Assembly (NCBI GenBank): GCA_029884335.1
Contig: JAOUIA010000003.1
Location: 1-64,000 of the forward strand
Source of the DNA: Betaproteobacteria bacterium
GTDB lineage: Bacteria; Pseudomonadota; Gammaproteobacteria; Burkholderiales; Casimicrobiaceae
Reading direction: 5' to 3'
Length of the DNA: 64,000 bases
The notes beneath the pieces were generated by a model, which was not told where the DNA came from, ran no database searches, and saw only the letters and a program-made list of their open reading frames with translations. Position 1 is the stretch's first letter. Each line of letters starts with the position of its first letter. This document shows positions 9,669 through 18,766 of this stretch, piece by piece. The translations under genes and the position numbers were made by a program.

Positions 9669-9989
9669 TTGGAATACATACTGGTCCACACGACGCTTCC
9701 GGACGAGGACGCGGCCCGGGCCCTCGCCCGTACGCTCGTCGAGGGCAGGCTCGCCGCGTGCGTCAGCGTCGGCGCCCCGGTGCAGTCACTCTATCACTGG
9801 CGGGGTGCCGTGGAGAACGCCCGCGAAGTGCCGCTGACCGCGAAGACGCGCGCCGACCGCTACGCCGACGTCGCCGCCGCCATTGCCGCGGGGCATCCCT
9901 ACGAACTTCCCGAGATCGTCGCTGTCCCCGTCATCGAGGGCAGTGCCGATTACCTCGCCTGGATCGATGAACACACGAAGCGCTCCTGA
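9669..9989 (+). CDS. cutA: Divalent-cation tolerance protein CutA
   Basis: A 106-residue cytosolic trimeric protein of the CutA1 family, linked to copper and divalent-metal tolerance. Family features: LVHTTLPDEDAARALARTLVEGRLAACVSV, YHWRGAVENAREVPLTAKT and HPYELPEIVAVPVIEGSADYLAWI. The start is a TTG; no ATG or GTG exists close enough to supply the first strand, so low translation is likely. The end overlaps the next gene by 23 bases. Confidence 0.93.
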   Translation: MEYILVHTTLPDEDAARALARTLVEGRLAACVSVGAPVQSLYHWRGAVENAREVPLTAKTRADRYADVAAAIAAGHPYELPEIVAVPVIEGSADYLAWIDEHTKRS

Positions 9990-10527
9990 CAGCCTACGCC
10001 GCCGCCCGCGGGCCGCGACTGCGCCCGTCGCCCTTCGCGCGGCGCTCGTCGGCTGCGCGCTGCTGGCGGGCGCCCTGGCGAACATCGGTGCGGCGGCGGC
10101 CGAGATCAAGCTGCTCCCCCCGGAGGAGGCGTTCCGCTACGCCGCGCGCGCCGTCGACGCGCGCACGCTCGAGGCGCGCTTCACGATCGCGGACGGCTAT
10201 TACCTGTACCGCGACAAGCTGCGCTTCGGAGTCGAGCCCGCGGCCGTCACCGCGGCCGCGCCCGCGCTGCCGCCCGGGAAGCTCAAGGACGACGAGTTCT
10301 TCGGTCGCGTCGAGACCTACCGCGAGCAGGTCGTCGTCCGCATCCCCGTCGAGAACGCCGCGCCCGGGCAGACCGTCACGCTGCGCGCGGACTCGCAGGG
10401 CTGCGCGGACGCGGGCGTGTGCTACCCGCCGATGAGCCAGCGCATCGAGCTCGTCGTGCCCGCGGCGGGCTCGGCGGCCGGGCCGCTGATCGAAGCCGTG
10501 CCGGCGAAGAAGCGCTGGTTCCGTTGA
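9967..10527 (+). CDS. Stand-alone DsbD alpha-domain-like (DsbC/DsbD N-terminal) periplasmic protein
   Basis: A 186-residue exported protein. After a long basic signal sequence (hydrophobic core about residues 22-40) comes the fold of the N-terminal domain of DsbD: LLPPEEAFRYAARAVDARTLEARFTIADGYYLYRDKL, then DEFFGRVETYREQV and the redox pair in QGCADAGVCYPPM, with two cysteines six residues apart. In full DsbD this domain passes electrons from the membrane part to periplasmic partners. Here the membrane and gamma domains are absent; the next gene encodes a membrane-anchored thioredoxin. The start overlaps cutA. Confidence 0.82.
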   Translation: MNTRSAPDSLRRRPRAATAPVALRAALVGCALLAGALANIGAAAAEIKLLPPEEAFRYAARAVDARTLEARFTIADGYYLYRDKLRFGVEPAAVTAAAPALPPGKLKDDEFFGRVETYREQVVVRIPVENAAPGQTVTLRADSQGCADAGVCYPPMSQRIELVVPAAGSAAGPLIEAVPAKKRWFR

Positions 10528-11054
10528 GCGCGGCCTCGCCTTCGCGGCGCTGGCTGCTCGTCGCGGCCGCGGTCGTCGCGCTGCTCCTCGGCGCCTGGGT
10601 CGCGCGCTCGCTGCTGCAGGGCGGGGCGAACCGCGACGCCAGCACGCTGCTTGCCGTGTCCTTGCCGGATGCCGAGGGCGTGCAGCAGTCGCTGGGGCAG
10701 TGGCGGGGCAAACTGCTCGTCGTGAACTTCTGGGCGACGTGGTGCGCGCCCTGCCGCGAGGAGATGCCGATGTTCGTGGCGGCCCAGAAGGCCCACGGCG
10801 CGAAGGGGTTGCAGTTCGTCGGCGTGGCGGTGGACGAGGTACCCAAGGTGAGGCAATTCGCCGCGGAGATCGGGCTCAACTACCCCTCGCTGATCGGCGG
10901 CTTCGGTGCGCTGGAGTTGTCCAAGGCGCTGGGCAACTCGCTCATGGCGCTCCCTTTCACCATCGTCGTCGGCCGCGACGGACAGGTGATGCACACTCAG
11001 CTCGGGCCGCTCAGGAAGGAGCAGCTGGAGCAGATGATCGAGGCGGGCCTCTAG
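10524..11054 (+). CDS. TlpA/ResA-like membrane-anchored thiol-disulfide oxidoreductase
   Basis: A 176-residue protein with one N-terminal transmembrane anchor (WLLVAAAVVALLLGAWVA) and a periplasmic thioredoxin fold. The active site WATWCAPCREEMP carries the CxxC pair, and LPFTIVVGRDGQV holds the cis-proline. The start is a TTG overlapping the preceding stop (TTGA), so translation is coupled to the DsbD-alpha-like gene, and the two probably act in one periplasmic reducing pathway. The specific client (cytochrome c maturation or other) cannot be told. Confidence 0.85.
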   Translation: MSAASPSRRWLLVAAAVVALLLGAWVARSLLQGGANRDASTLLAVSLPDAEGVQQSLGQWRGKLLVVNFWATWCAPCREEMPMFVAAQKAHGAKGLQFVGVAVDEVPKVRQFAAEIGLNYPSLIGGFGALELSKALGNSLMALPFTIVVGRDGQVMHTQLGPLRKEQLEQMIEAGL

Positions 11055-11387
11055 CCGAAGTATCGTCAAACCCGCTGGAACGTCGGCTAAGTTCTGGCAA
11101 CTTGTGCCAAGGCGATTGCAGGAGGGCTGCGGTTCCGCAGCAGTCCGGCCGCCTTCCTCCCGGATTACTGCTGGCCCGGACTCCCGGGCTGCCGGTTTCG
11201 CGTACTTCCCGGTTTCCTCCGGCTTTGCTGGACATCTTGCGCCGAACCGCGGCAAACTCACCCTCTTCCGGCATCAATTCCCGAGGGGGTTGACGATGGC
11301 CGCACGAGGACGCAGGACCGCCGCGAGTCGCTCTGCCCAGGGGCGGCCCGCGGGAGTGCGGACGGCGCAGGCAGCCCGGGAGTGACG
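11055..11387. other. Gene-free gap before accB
   Basis: This 333-base stretch shows no convincing coding frame. It contains a compact hairpin at 11126-11141 (GCTGCGG/CCGCAGC) without a T-run, and several GC-rich imperfect palindromes around 11160-11240. It most likely holds the accBC promoter and leader. aroQ, often found next to accB in related bacteria, is absent here. Confidence 0.5.
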
Positions 11388-11843
<456 letters not shown>

Positions 11844-11859
11844 CCGGCGCCGCCCGCCC

Positions 11860-13227
11860 GTGCCCGCCGCCCCGAGCAAGCTGTTCGACAAGATCCTGAT
11901 CGCCAATCGCGGCGAAATCGCGCTGCGCATCCAGCGCGCGTGCCGCGAGCTCGGCATCAAGACGGTCGTCGTCCACTCGGAAGCCGACCGCGACGCGAAG
12001 TACGTGCGCCTCGCCGACGAGTCGGTCTGCATCGGCCCGCCGCCGTCGGCGCTCTCCTACCTCAACATCCCGGCCATCATCGCCGCGGCCGAGGTCACCG
12101 ACGCGCAGGCGATCCACCCCGGCTACGGCTTCCTTTCGGAGAACGCGGACTTCGCCGAGAAGGTCGAGCGCTCCGGCTTCGTCTTCATCGGCCCGCGCCC
12201 CGACACGATCCGCCTGATGGGCGACAAGGTCAGCGCGAAGGCCGCGATGATCAAGGCCGGCGTGCCCTGCGTGCCCGGCTCGGACGGCGCGCTGCCCGAG
12301 GACCCGAAGGAGATCGTGCGCATCGCGCGCGTGGTCGGCTACCCGGTGATCATCAAGGCGGCCGGCGGCGGGGGCGGTCGCGGCATGCGCGTGGTCAACA
12401 CGGAGGCCGCGCTGCTGTCCGCGGTGACGCTCACCCGCGCCGAAGCGCAGTCGGCGTTCGGCAACCCGACCGTCTACATGGAGAAGTTCCTCACCACCCC
12501 GCGGCACATCGAGATCCAGGTGCTCGCCGACGAGCACAAGAACGCCGTGTGGCTCGGCGAGCGCGACTGCTCGATGCAACGCCGCCACCAGAAGATCATC
12601 GAGGAGGCGCCCGCCCCCGGCATCAGCGCCCGGGCGCTCGTGCGCATCGGCGACCGCTGCGCGGACGCCTGCCGCAAGATCGGCTACCGCGGCGCCGGCA
12701 CCTTCGAGTTCCTCTACCAGGACGACGAGTACTACTTCATCGAGATGAACACGCGGGTGCAGGTCGAGCACCCGGTCACGGAGCTCGTCACCGGCATCGA
12801 CATCGTCCAGCAGCAGATCCGCATCGCCGCCGGCCACAAGCTGCCGTTCCGCCAGCGCGACGTGGTCAAGCGCGGCCACGCGATCGAGTGCCGCATCAAC
12901 GCCGAGGACCCGTTCACGTTCGTGCCCTCGCCGGGCCGCATCACCTCGTGGCACGCGCCGGGAGGGCCCGGCATCCGCGTCGACTCGCACGTCTACGCCA
13001 ACTACTTCGTGCCGCCGAACTACGACTCGATGATCGGCAAGGTGATCGCCTTCGGCGACACGCGCGAGCAGGCGCTCGCCCGCATGCGCATCGCGCTCTC
13101 CGAGATGGTGGTCGAGGGCATCCGCACGAACATCCCGCTGCACCAGGAGCTGCTGCTCGACGAGAAGTTCGTGCGCGGGGGCACGAACATCCACTTCCTC
13201 GAGGAGCGGTTGGCGAAGCGCAAGTGA
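11860..13227 (+). CDS. accC: Acetyl-CoA carboxylase biotin carboxylase subunit
   Basis: A 455-residue ATP-grasp enzyme that carboxylates the biotin on AccB. Seen in order: the N-terminal domain with [24 protein letters not shown], the glycine-rich ATP loop [11 protein letters not shown] (about residue 160), [12 protein letters not shown], the active-site run [14 protein letters not shown] and the C-terminal HFLEERL. It starts with GTG at 11860. The accBC order is the usual operon, with accA and accD elsewhere. A REP-type inverted repeat follows. Confidence 0.97.
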   Translation: MPAAPSKLFDKILIANRGEIALRIQRACRELGIKTVVVHSEADRDAKYVRLADESVCIGPPPSALSYLNIPAIIAAAEVTDAQAIHPGYGFLSENADFAEKVERSGFVFIGPRPDTIRLMGDKVSAKAAMIKAGVPCVPGSDGALPEDPKEIVRIARVVGYPVIIKAAGGGGGRGMRVVNTEAALLSAVTLTRAEAQSAFGNPTVYMEKFLTTPRHIEIQVLADEHKNAVWLGERDCSMQRRHQKIIEEAPAPGISARALVRIGDRCADACRKIGYRGAGTFEFLYQDDEYYFIEMNTRVQVEHPVTELVTGIDIVQQQIRIAAGHKLPFRQRDVVKRGHAIECRINAEDPFTFVPSPGRITSWHAPGGPGIRVDSHVYANYFVPPNYDSMIGKVIAFGDTREQALARMRIALSEMVVEGIRTNIPLHQELLLDEKFVRGGTNIHFLEERLAKRK

Positions 13228-13272
13228 GGCGGGGCGGGGGGGGGAGGGGTGAGCGTGCCCACGCCTGCGCCG

Positions 13273-13359
13273 GGAAAGTAGGGTCAGACTCGACTTTCCA
13301 CGCACTGCGGCGCGAGGCGCAGTCGAGCAGCAGGAAAGTCGAGTCTGACCCTACTTTCC
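13273..13359. repeat. REP-like inverted pair, cluster 1 (2 copies)
   Basis: Two 27-bp copies of the window's REP-like family face each other: 13273-13299 (GGAAAGTAGGG + TCAGACTCGACTTTCC) and 13333-13359 in reverse orientation, with 33 bases between, so the RNA could form a long hairpin. The pair fills most of the gap between accC and prmA. The second copy ends two bases before the prmA ATG. Confidence 0.9.
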
Positions 13360-13361
13360 CC

Positions 13362-14252
13362 ATGTCGTACACCGCACTCTCCTTCACCTGCCCCGGCTCC
13401 GACGCGGATGCGTGGGGCGACGCGCTGCTCGGGACCGGTGCGCTGGCGGTCGAGTCGACGGATGCGCAAGCGGGCACCGCGCAGGAGGTGGCGCAGTTCG
13501 CCGAGCCCGGTCTGCCGGGTTTCGTCGCGTGGCCGGTCGCCCGCGTGACCGCGCTGTTCGCGGCCGAGATCGACGCGGGGGCGGCGCTTGCCGAGGCGGC
13601 GGGCGCGTTGGGGCGCGCGACGCCGGCGGCGACGAGCGCGACGCTGGAGGAGCAGGACTGGGTGCGCGCCACGCAGGCGCAGTTCGGCCCCATCCGCATC
13701 GCCGAGGACTTCCACGTGGTACCGACCTGGTGCGAGCCGCCCCCTCCCGGCACGGCGATCCGCCTCGATCCGGGCCTCGCGTTCGGCACGGGCTCGCATC
13801 CGACCACGCGCCTGTGCCTCGAGTGGCTGCACGCGACGCTGCCGCGCGGCGCGAGCGTGCTCGACTATGGCTGCGGCTCCGGCATCCTCGCGATCGCCGC
13901 GGCGAAACTCGGCGCGGGCGAGGTCGCCGGCACCGACGTCGACGCGCAGGCGCTCGCGGCGAGCCGCGCCAACGCGGCGGCGAACGCGGTTCGCGCGAGC
14001 TTCGCCCGGCCCGAGGGGCTGCGCCCGGGGCCGTTCGACGTCGTCGTCGCGAACATCCTCGCCAACCCGCTCGTGCTGCTTGCGCCGGCGATCGCCGCGC
14101 GCGTGGCGCGCGAGGGGAGGCTCGCGCTATCCGGCATCCTTGCGGACCAGGCGGCCGAAGTGATCGCTGCGTACGCGCCTTGGATTACACTTCGCGCCTG
14201 GCGCACGGGCGAAGGCTGGGTGCTCCTCGCAGGCGCCCGGGGCCTCGCGTGA
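13362..14252 (+). CDS. prmA: Ribosomal protein L11 methyltransferase
   Basis: A 296-residue SAM-dependent enzyme that trimethylates ribosomal protein L11. The N-terminal substrate-recognition domain is followed by RLDPGLAFGTGSHPTTRLCLEWL, the SAM motif VLDYGCGSGILAIAAAKLGA and VVANILANPL, the NPPY-like element of the family. The ATG comes two bases after a REP-like repeat, so the normal SD position (TACTTTCCCC) is repeat sequence with no purine-rich SD. Weak or leader-coupled initiation is expected. Confidence 0.94.
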   Translation: MSYTALSFTCPGSDADAWGDALLGTGALAVESTDAQAGTAQEVAQFAEPGLPGFVAWPVARVTALFAAEIDAGAALAEAAGALGRATPAATSATLEEQDWVRATQAQFGPIRIAEDFHVVPTWCEPPPPGTAIRLDPGLAFGTGSHPTTRLCLEWLHATLPRGASVLDYGCGSGILAIAAAKLGAGEVAGTDVDAQALAASRANAAANAVRASFARPEGLRPGPFDVVVANILANPLVLLAPAIAARVAREGRLALSGILADQAAEVIAAYAPWITLRAWRTGEGWVLLAGARGLA

Positions 14253-14290
14253 AGCGGGATCGATGAGGATGGCGTGACGTGCACGTCGCG

Positions 14291-15124
14291 ATGACCGAAG
14301 AGAAGTTCACGCGCTGCCCCGGCTGCCGGACCGTGTTCCGCGTCACCGCAGCGCAGCTCGCGCTGCGCGAGGGGCAGGTGCGTTGCGGCCACTGCCGGAC
14401 GATCTTCGACGGCACGGCGCGGCTGGTCAGGCTCGCGCCCGGCAGCGCGCCGCCGCCAGACGAGGAAGCCAACGGCCCGCTGACGGTGACGCTGCGCAGC
14501 GCGCGCGCGCTCGAGCCGGTGACGGCCGAAGCTCCGGCACACGCCGCCCGCGCGGTGGCGGAGGCCGCGAAGGCCGAGGCGCAGCCCGAGCAGCACGTCG
14601 ACTACGACCAGCGGTTCGCCTGGGACCGGCCGCGGCGTCGCTCGCGCGCGGTCACGCTGGCCTACGTCGCGGGCTTCGTGCTGCTCGTCGCGTTGTTCGT
14701 CGCGCAGCTCGGCTGGCACTACCGCGACCAACTGGCGGCCCACTTCCCGTCCACGCGTCCGCTGCTCGAGCGCCTGTGCGTCGCGGCCGGCTGCACGATC
14801 AAGCCGCTGCGCGACATCGGATGGCTGGCGATCGACGCCTCGGACCTGCAGGCCGACCCCGCGCACAAGGGCCTGCTGATCCTCACCGCCACGGTCCGCA
14901 ACCGCGCGCCCTACGCCGTCGCGTACCCGCACCTCGAGCTCACGCTGACTGACGCGCAGGACGCCGTCGTCGTGCGCCGGGCGCTCGCGCCAGGCGAGTA
15001 CCTTGGGGCGACGGTGGACGCCGGCAAGGGCATCGCCGGCAACGGCGAGGTGGCCGTGCGGCTGTTCGTCGACGCCAGCGCGACCGTGCAATCGGGCTAT
15101 CGGGTCTACCTGTTCTACCCCTGA
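14291..15124 (+). CDS. Zinc-ribbon domain, DUF3426 membrane protein
   Basis: A 277-residue protein. An N-terminal zinc ribbon (TRCPGCRTVFRVTAAQL then RCGHC, CxxC...CxxC) is followed by a disordered Ala/Glu linker, one transmembrane helix (about residues 120-140, AYVAGFVLLVALFVAQLGW) and a DUF3426 domain with NRAPYAVAYPHLELTLTDAQ. The family commonly follows prmA in Betaproteobacteria; its role is unknown, and the topology would put the DUF3426 part in the periplasm. The start at 14291 is chosen because the ribbon begins a few residues later; a GTG at 14279 is possible. Confidence 0.82.
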   Translation: MTEEKFTRCPGCRTVFRVTAAQLALREGQVRCGHCRTIFDGTARLVRLAPGSAPPPDEEANGPLTVTLRSARALEPVTAEAPAHAARAVAEAAKAEAQPEQHVDYDQRFAWDRPRRRSRAVTLAYVAGFVLLVALFVAQLGWHYRDQLAAHFPSTRPLLERLCVAAGCTIKPLRDIGWLAIDASDLQADPAHKGLLILTATVRNRAPYAVAYPHLELTLTDAQDAVVVRRALAPGEYLGATVDAGKGIAGNGEVAVRLFVDASATVQSGYRVYLFYP

Positions 15125-15264
15125 GGGCCGGGGCACCGCACCCCGTTGGTGCGCGCATCCGCGAGTCCGGCTGGCCGAAGGAGGTGCCTGCCGCCCTTCG
15201 GCCCAACGCGAGGCGCCTGTTACGCGCCAGGCGCGTGCATCGGAAACGTGCGGCGATGCCGGCT

Positions 15265-15279
15265 GCACCGAGTTGGCGC
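15265..15279 (+). promoter_or_regulatory. Candidate NtrC enhancer site 1 (GCAC-N7-GCGC)
   Basis: GCAC, seven bases, then GCGC: one mismatch from the NtrC half-site pattern GCAC-N7-GTGC. Its centre is about 138 bases before the predicted glnA start point and 31 bases from the second site. Confidence 0.6.
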
Positions 15280-15295
15280 GCGCATCCGGACAGGC

Positions 15296-15310
15296 GCACA
15301 ATACCGGTGC
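15296..15310 (+). promoter_or_regulatory. Candidate NtrC enhancer site 2 (GCAC-N7-GTGC)
   Basis: An exact GCAC-N7-GTGC palindrome centred about 107 bases before the predicted sigma-54 start of glnA. Together with the first site it gives the spacing (31 bp, three helical turns) known for paired NtrC sites at enteric glnA. Confidence 0.72.
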
Positions 15311-15336
15311 GACGCCTGCCTGGCCGGGTACGCGAA

Positions 15337-15362
15337 GTTTGAACATTATATTTTGAAACAAT
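15337..15362. promoter_or_regulatory. AT-rich patch between enhancer and sigma-54 promoter
   Basis: About 25 bases rich in A and T (TTTGAACATTATATTTTG) stand out in this GC-rich genome. The position between NtrC sites and a sigma-54 promoter is where a DNA-bending protein such as IHF often binds; the match to the IHF consensus is only partial. It could also contain a weak sigma-70 promoter. Confidence 0.4.
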
Positions 15363-15383
15363 GGCTTGCGATGTGCCGCGGCG

Positions 15384-15399
15384 TGGCACGGTTATCGCA
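15384..15399 (+). promoter_or_regulatory. Sigma-54 promoter of glnA
   Basis: TGGCAC, five bases, TCGCA matches the -24/-12 consensus TGGCAC-N5-TTGCW with a single mismatch. Both essential dinucleotides (GG at 15385-15386, GC at 15397-15398) are correctly spaced. Transcription should begin near 15410, leaving a leader of about 47 bases before glnA. Confidence 0.85.
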
Positions 15400-15456
15400 A
15401 AGGACTCCGGCCTGTTCTTGCAGCGCAACCAACACCGAACCGAAGAGGGAGATCCC

Positions 15457-16872
15457 ATGGCCATGACCGGCGCCGACGTCCTCAAGATGCTCAAGGAGAA
15501 GGACGTCAAGTTCGTCGACCTTCGCTTCACCGATACTCGGGGCAAGGAGCAGCACGTCTCCGTGCCGGCACGTTACTTCGGCGCCGACAAGTTCGAGTCG
15601 GGTCACGCGTTCGACGGCTCGTCGATTGCCGGCTGGAAGGGCATCCAGGCCTCCGACATGCTGCTGATGCCCGACCCGAACACCGCGGTCGTCGACCCGT
15701 TCATGGACGAGACGACGGTCAACATCACGTGCGACGTGATCGAGCCGTCCGACGGCAAGGGCTACGAGCGCGACCCCCGGTCGCTGGCCAAGCGCGCCGA
15801 GGCCTACCTCAAGTCCACCGGCATCGGCGACGTCGCCTACTTCGGGCCCGAGCCGGAGTTCTTCGTCTTCGACGCGGTCGAGTGGAACGTCGACATGTCC
15901 GGGAGCTACTGCAAGATCTTCTCCGAGGAAGCGGCCTGGTCGACCGGCGAGAAGTTCGAGGGCGGCAACATGGGTCACCGGCCGACCGTCAAGGGCGGCT
16001 ACTTCCCGGTTCCGCCGGTCGACTCGCTGCAGGACGTGCGCTCGGCGATGTGCCTCGCGCTCGAACAGATGGGCGTCGAGGTCGAGGTGCACCACCACGA
16101 GGTCGCGACCGCCGGCCAGTGCGAGATCGGCACGAAGTTCGCGCCGCTGGTGCAGCGCGCCGACTGGCTGCAGATCCTGAAGTACGTCGTGCATAACACC
16201 GCGGCCGCGTACGGCAAGACGGCCACGTTCATGCCCAAGCCCATCGTCGGCGACAACGGCTCCGGCATGCACGTCCACCAGTCGGTGTGGAAGGACGGCA
16301 AGAACCTGTTCGCCGGCGACGGCTACGCGGGGCTCTCGGAGTTCGCGCTCTACTACATCGGCGGCATCATCAAGCACGCGCGCGCGCTCAACGCGATCAC
16401 CAATCCCGGCACGAACTCGTACAAGCGCCTCGTCCCCGGCTTCGAGGCGCCCGTCAAGCTCGCGTACTCGGCGCGCAACCGCTCGGCGTCGATCCGCATC
16501 CCCTACGTCAGCAACCCGAAGGGGCGCCGCATCGAGGTGCGCTTCCCGGACCCGACGGCCAACGCCTACCTCGCGTTCTCGGCGATGCTGATGGCGGGGC
16601 TCGACGGCGTGCAGAACAAGATCCACCCGGGGGACCCGGCCGACAAGAACCTCTACGACCTGCCGCCCGAGGAGGACAGGAAGATCCCGACGGTGTGCAG
16701 CTCGCTCGACATGGCGCTCGACTACCTCGACCGCGACCGCGAGTTCCTCACGCGCGGCGGCGTGTTCACCAACGACCTCATCGACGCGTTCATCGAGCTC
16801 AAGATGGAGGAGGTGACGCGGTTCCGGATGACCACGCATCCGGTGGAGTACGACATGTACTACAGCCTGTAG
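15457..16872 (+). CDS. glnA: Glutamine synthetase type I
   Basis: A 471-residue dodecameric cytosolic enzyme that makes glutamine from glutamate, ammonia and ATP. Family motifs are plain: [31 protein letters not shown], the [17 protein letters not shown] loop, [10 protein letters not shown] and [10 protein letters not shown], which holds the adenylylated tyrosine, so activity is probably also controlled by GlnE. GAGGGAGA precedes the start. It lies downstream of the sigma-54 promoter and NtrC sites, with ntrB and ntrC in the same direction beyond one small gene. Confidence 0.98.
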   Translation: MAMTGADVLKMLKEKDVKFVDLRFTDTRGKEQHVSVPARYFGADKFESGHAFDGSSIAGWKGIQASDMLLMPDPNTAVVDPFMDETTVNITCDVIEPSDGKGYERDPRSLAKRAEAYLKSTGIGDVAYFGPEPEFFVFDAVEWNVDMSGSYCKIFSEEAAWSTGEKFEGGNMGHRPTVKGGYFPVPPVDSLQDVRSAMCLALEQMGVEVEVHHHEVATAGQCEIGTKFAPLVQRADWLQILKYVVHNTAAAYGKTATFMPKPIVGDNGSGMHVHQSVWKDGKNLFAGDGYAGLSEFALYYIGGIIKHARALNAITNPGTNSYKRLVPGFEAPVKLAYSARNRSASIRIPYVSNPKGRRIEVRFPDPTANAYLAFSAMLMAGLDGVQNKIHPGDPADKNLYDLPPEEDRKIPTVCSSLDMALDYLDRDREFLTRGGVFTNDLIDAFIELKMEEVTRFRMTTHPVEYDMYYSL

Positions 16873-16980
16873 GGCGTCCCCGGCCCGGGGCTCGCGGCGA
16901 ACGCGGCGAGGGGCGGGCGCGACGGGCGAGCGCTCCCGCGCGCTTCTGCCCGCGCGCGATGTTCGCTACACTCGGGCGTG

Positions 16981-17523
16981 ATGTCACTCGATGACCGGCT
17001 ACGCTCTTCGCTTCGCACGCTCGCGGCCGCCGCCCTCGCGCTCGCGTGCGCGAGCGCGCTCGCGCAGTCGCTGCAGTCCAAGTCGCGCGAACTGGGCTGC
17101 ACGGACGCGCCCCGCGTCGTGGCCGGCACGAACCTCTACAAGTGCACGACGGCGACCGGCAACGCGGCGTTCTTCAACGTGCCGGACGCCGGCGAGCGGC
17201 CTGCGCCCAAGCGCGCTCCGGCCGTCGCGCCGGCGCCCGCCGCCGCGCCGAGCGCCGCCGCCAGCTTCCCGCGGGTCGACGCGAACACGCAGAAGGGCCG
17301 CGACGAGATGCGCCGCAAGGTGCTGCAGGACGAGCTTGCGGTCGAGGAGAAGCTGCTCGCCGAGGCGCGCGGCGCGTACGGCAACGGCGCGCCGCCGGCC
17401 CTGGCCGACGAGCAGTCGCAGCCGCAGCGCTACGCCGAGCGGATCGCGCGACTGCGCCAGTCGGTCCAGCTGCACGAGCGCAACGTCGAGGCGCTGCGCA
17501 AGGAGCTCGGACTCCCGCGCTGA
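16981..17523 (+). CDS. Exported DUF4124-like protein, 180 aa
   Basis: A periplasmic protein with a signal peptide ending near ACASALAQ. The early mature region (ELGCTDAPRVVAGTNLYKCTTATGNAAFFNVP) holds two cysteines and resembles DUF4124-type domains. An Ala/Pro linker follows, and residues 105-180 are a charged helix likely to coil (EMRRKVLQDELAVEEKLLAEA ... LHERNVEALRKELGLP). Proteins of this kind often sit between glnA and ntrB in Betaproteobacteria; the function is unknown. A possible -10 (TACACT) lies just upstream. Confidence 0.75.
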   Translation: MSLDDRLRSSLRTLAAAALALACASALAQSLQSKSRELGCTDAPRVVAGTNLYKCTTATGNAAFFNVPDAGERPAPKRAPAVAPAPAAAPSAAASFPRVDANTQKGRDEMRRKVLQDELAVEEKLLAEARGAYGNGAPPALADEQSQPQRYAERIARLRQSVQLHERNVEALRKELGLPR

Positions 17524-17658
17524 CGGCGCCGATGCAGGAAGCGTTCGCGCGCCCCCGGGCGGCGCGACGCCGTCGGATGAAACGACCCCCACGCTCGCCA
17601 TGCTCGCTGCCCCCGGAGGGGGCGGGTCAGTGGCTTGGGACGGCCCGGCGCCACTGAC

Positions 17659-18765
17659 ATGAGCGCCGCCCTGCCCGCGTACGTCGCAGCGGACAGCGCG
17701 CTCCCGCCGGCGGGCCTCGACGCGCTCGCCACGGCCGTGCTGTTCCTCACCGGCGAGCGTCGCATTGCTTACGCGAACCCCGCCGCCGAGAACCTGCTCG
17801 AGATGTCGCGCGCGCGGCTCGCCGGCACGGCGATCGGCGCGCTGTTCGCCGACGCGCGGCTGCTCTCGGCTGCGATCGACCACGCGGTCGCCGCCGGCAC
17901 GTCGTACACCGAGCAGGACGTCGAGCTTGCCGTTGTCGGCAAGGGGAAGCTGCACGTCGCGGTCACCGTGACGCCCGTGGCGGCAGGCGACGTCGCGCTG
18001 GCCGTCGAGCTTCGGCAGATCGACCAGCAGCTCAGGGCCGCGCGCGAGGAGCGCCAGCTCGAGCAGCAGCAGGCGAACCGCGAGCTGATCCGCAACCTCG
18101 CGCACGAGATCAAGAACCCGCTCGGCGGCATCCGCGGCGCCGCGCAGCTGCTCGAGCGCGAGCTCGGCGCGCCGCACCTGTCCGAGTACACGCAGGTCAT
18201 CATCGGCGAGGCCGACCGCCTGCAGTCGCTGGTCAACCGGCTGCTCACGCCGCATCGGGTGCCGGCGTACCGGCGCATCAACGTCCACGAGCTGCTGGTG
18301 CGCGTGAAGGGGGTCGTGCAGGCCGAGTTCCCGGGGGTGCGCATCGACGCCGACTTCGACATCTCGCTGCCCGACGTGGAGGCCGACGCCGAGCAGCTGA
18401 CGCAGGCGGTGCTCAACGTCGTGCGCAACGCCGCGCAGGCGCTGGCGACGACCTCCGATCCGGCGATCGTGCTGCGAACGCGCGTGGCGCGCTACGTCAC
18501 GCTCTCGCGCAAGCTGCACCGCCTCGCGCTGGAGGTCGACGTCGAGGACAACGGGCCGGGCGTGCCGCCCGCGCTGCGCGAGCGCATGTTCTACCCTCTG
18601 GTTTCGGGGCGCGAGGGCGGCAGCGGCCTGGGCCTCACCATCGCGCAGACCTACGTCGCCCAGCACGGCGGGACCATCGACTGCGACAGCGAGCCGGGCC
18701 GCACCGTGTTCCGCATCGTGCTGCCGTTCGACGCCGCACGGCCGCAGGCGGGGGGGCAGCCGTGA
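17659..18765 (+). CDS. ntrB: Nitrogen regulation sensor kinase/phosphatase NtrB
   Basis: A 368-residue cytosolic histidine kinase. A PAS-like sensor domain (residues about 15-125) is followed by the H-box NLAHEIKNPLGGIRGAAQLLE with the phosphorylated His, then the ATPase N-box NVVRNAAQAL, the G1 box DVEDNGPGVPP and GGSGLGLTIAQTYVAQHGG. There is no transmembrane segment, as expected for NtrB, which is controlled through PII. It phosphorylates NtrC. Its stop is followed within two bases by a tandem palindromic repeat that separates it from ntrC. Confidence 0.95.
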   Translation: MSAALPAYVAADSALPPAGLDALATAVLFLTGERRIAYANPAAENLLEMSRARLAGTAIGALFADARLLSAAIDHAVAAGTSYTEQDVELAVVGKGKLHVAVTVTPVAAGDVALAVELRQIDQQLRAAREERQLEQQQANRELIRNLAHEIKNPLGGIRGAAQLLERELGAPHLSEYTQVIIGEADRLQSLVNRLLTPHRVPAYRRINVHELLVRVKGVVQAEFPGVRIDADFDISLPDVEADAEQLTQAVLNVVRNAAQALATTSDPAIVLRTRVARYVTLSRKLHRLALEVDVEDNGPGVPPALRERMFYPLVSGREGGSGLGLTIAQTYVAQHGGTIDCDSEPGRTVFRIVLPFDAARPQAGGQP

Positions 18766-18766
18766 C

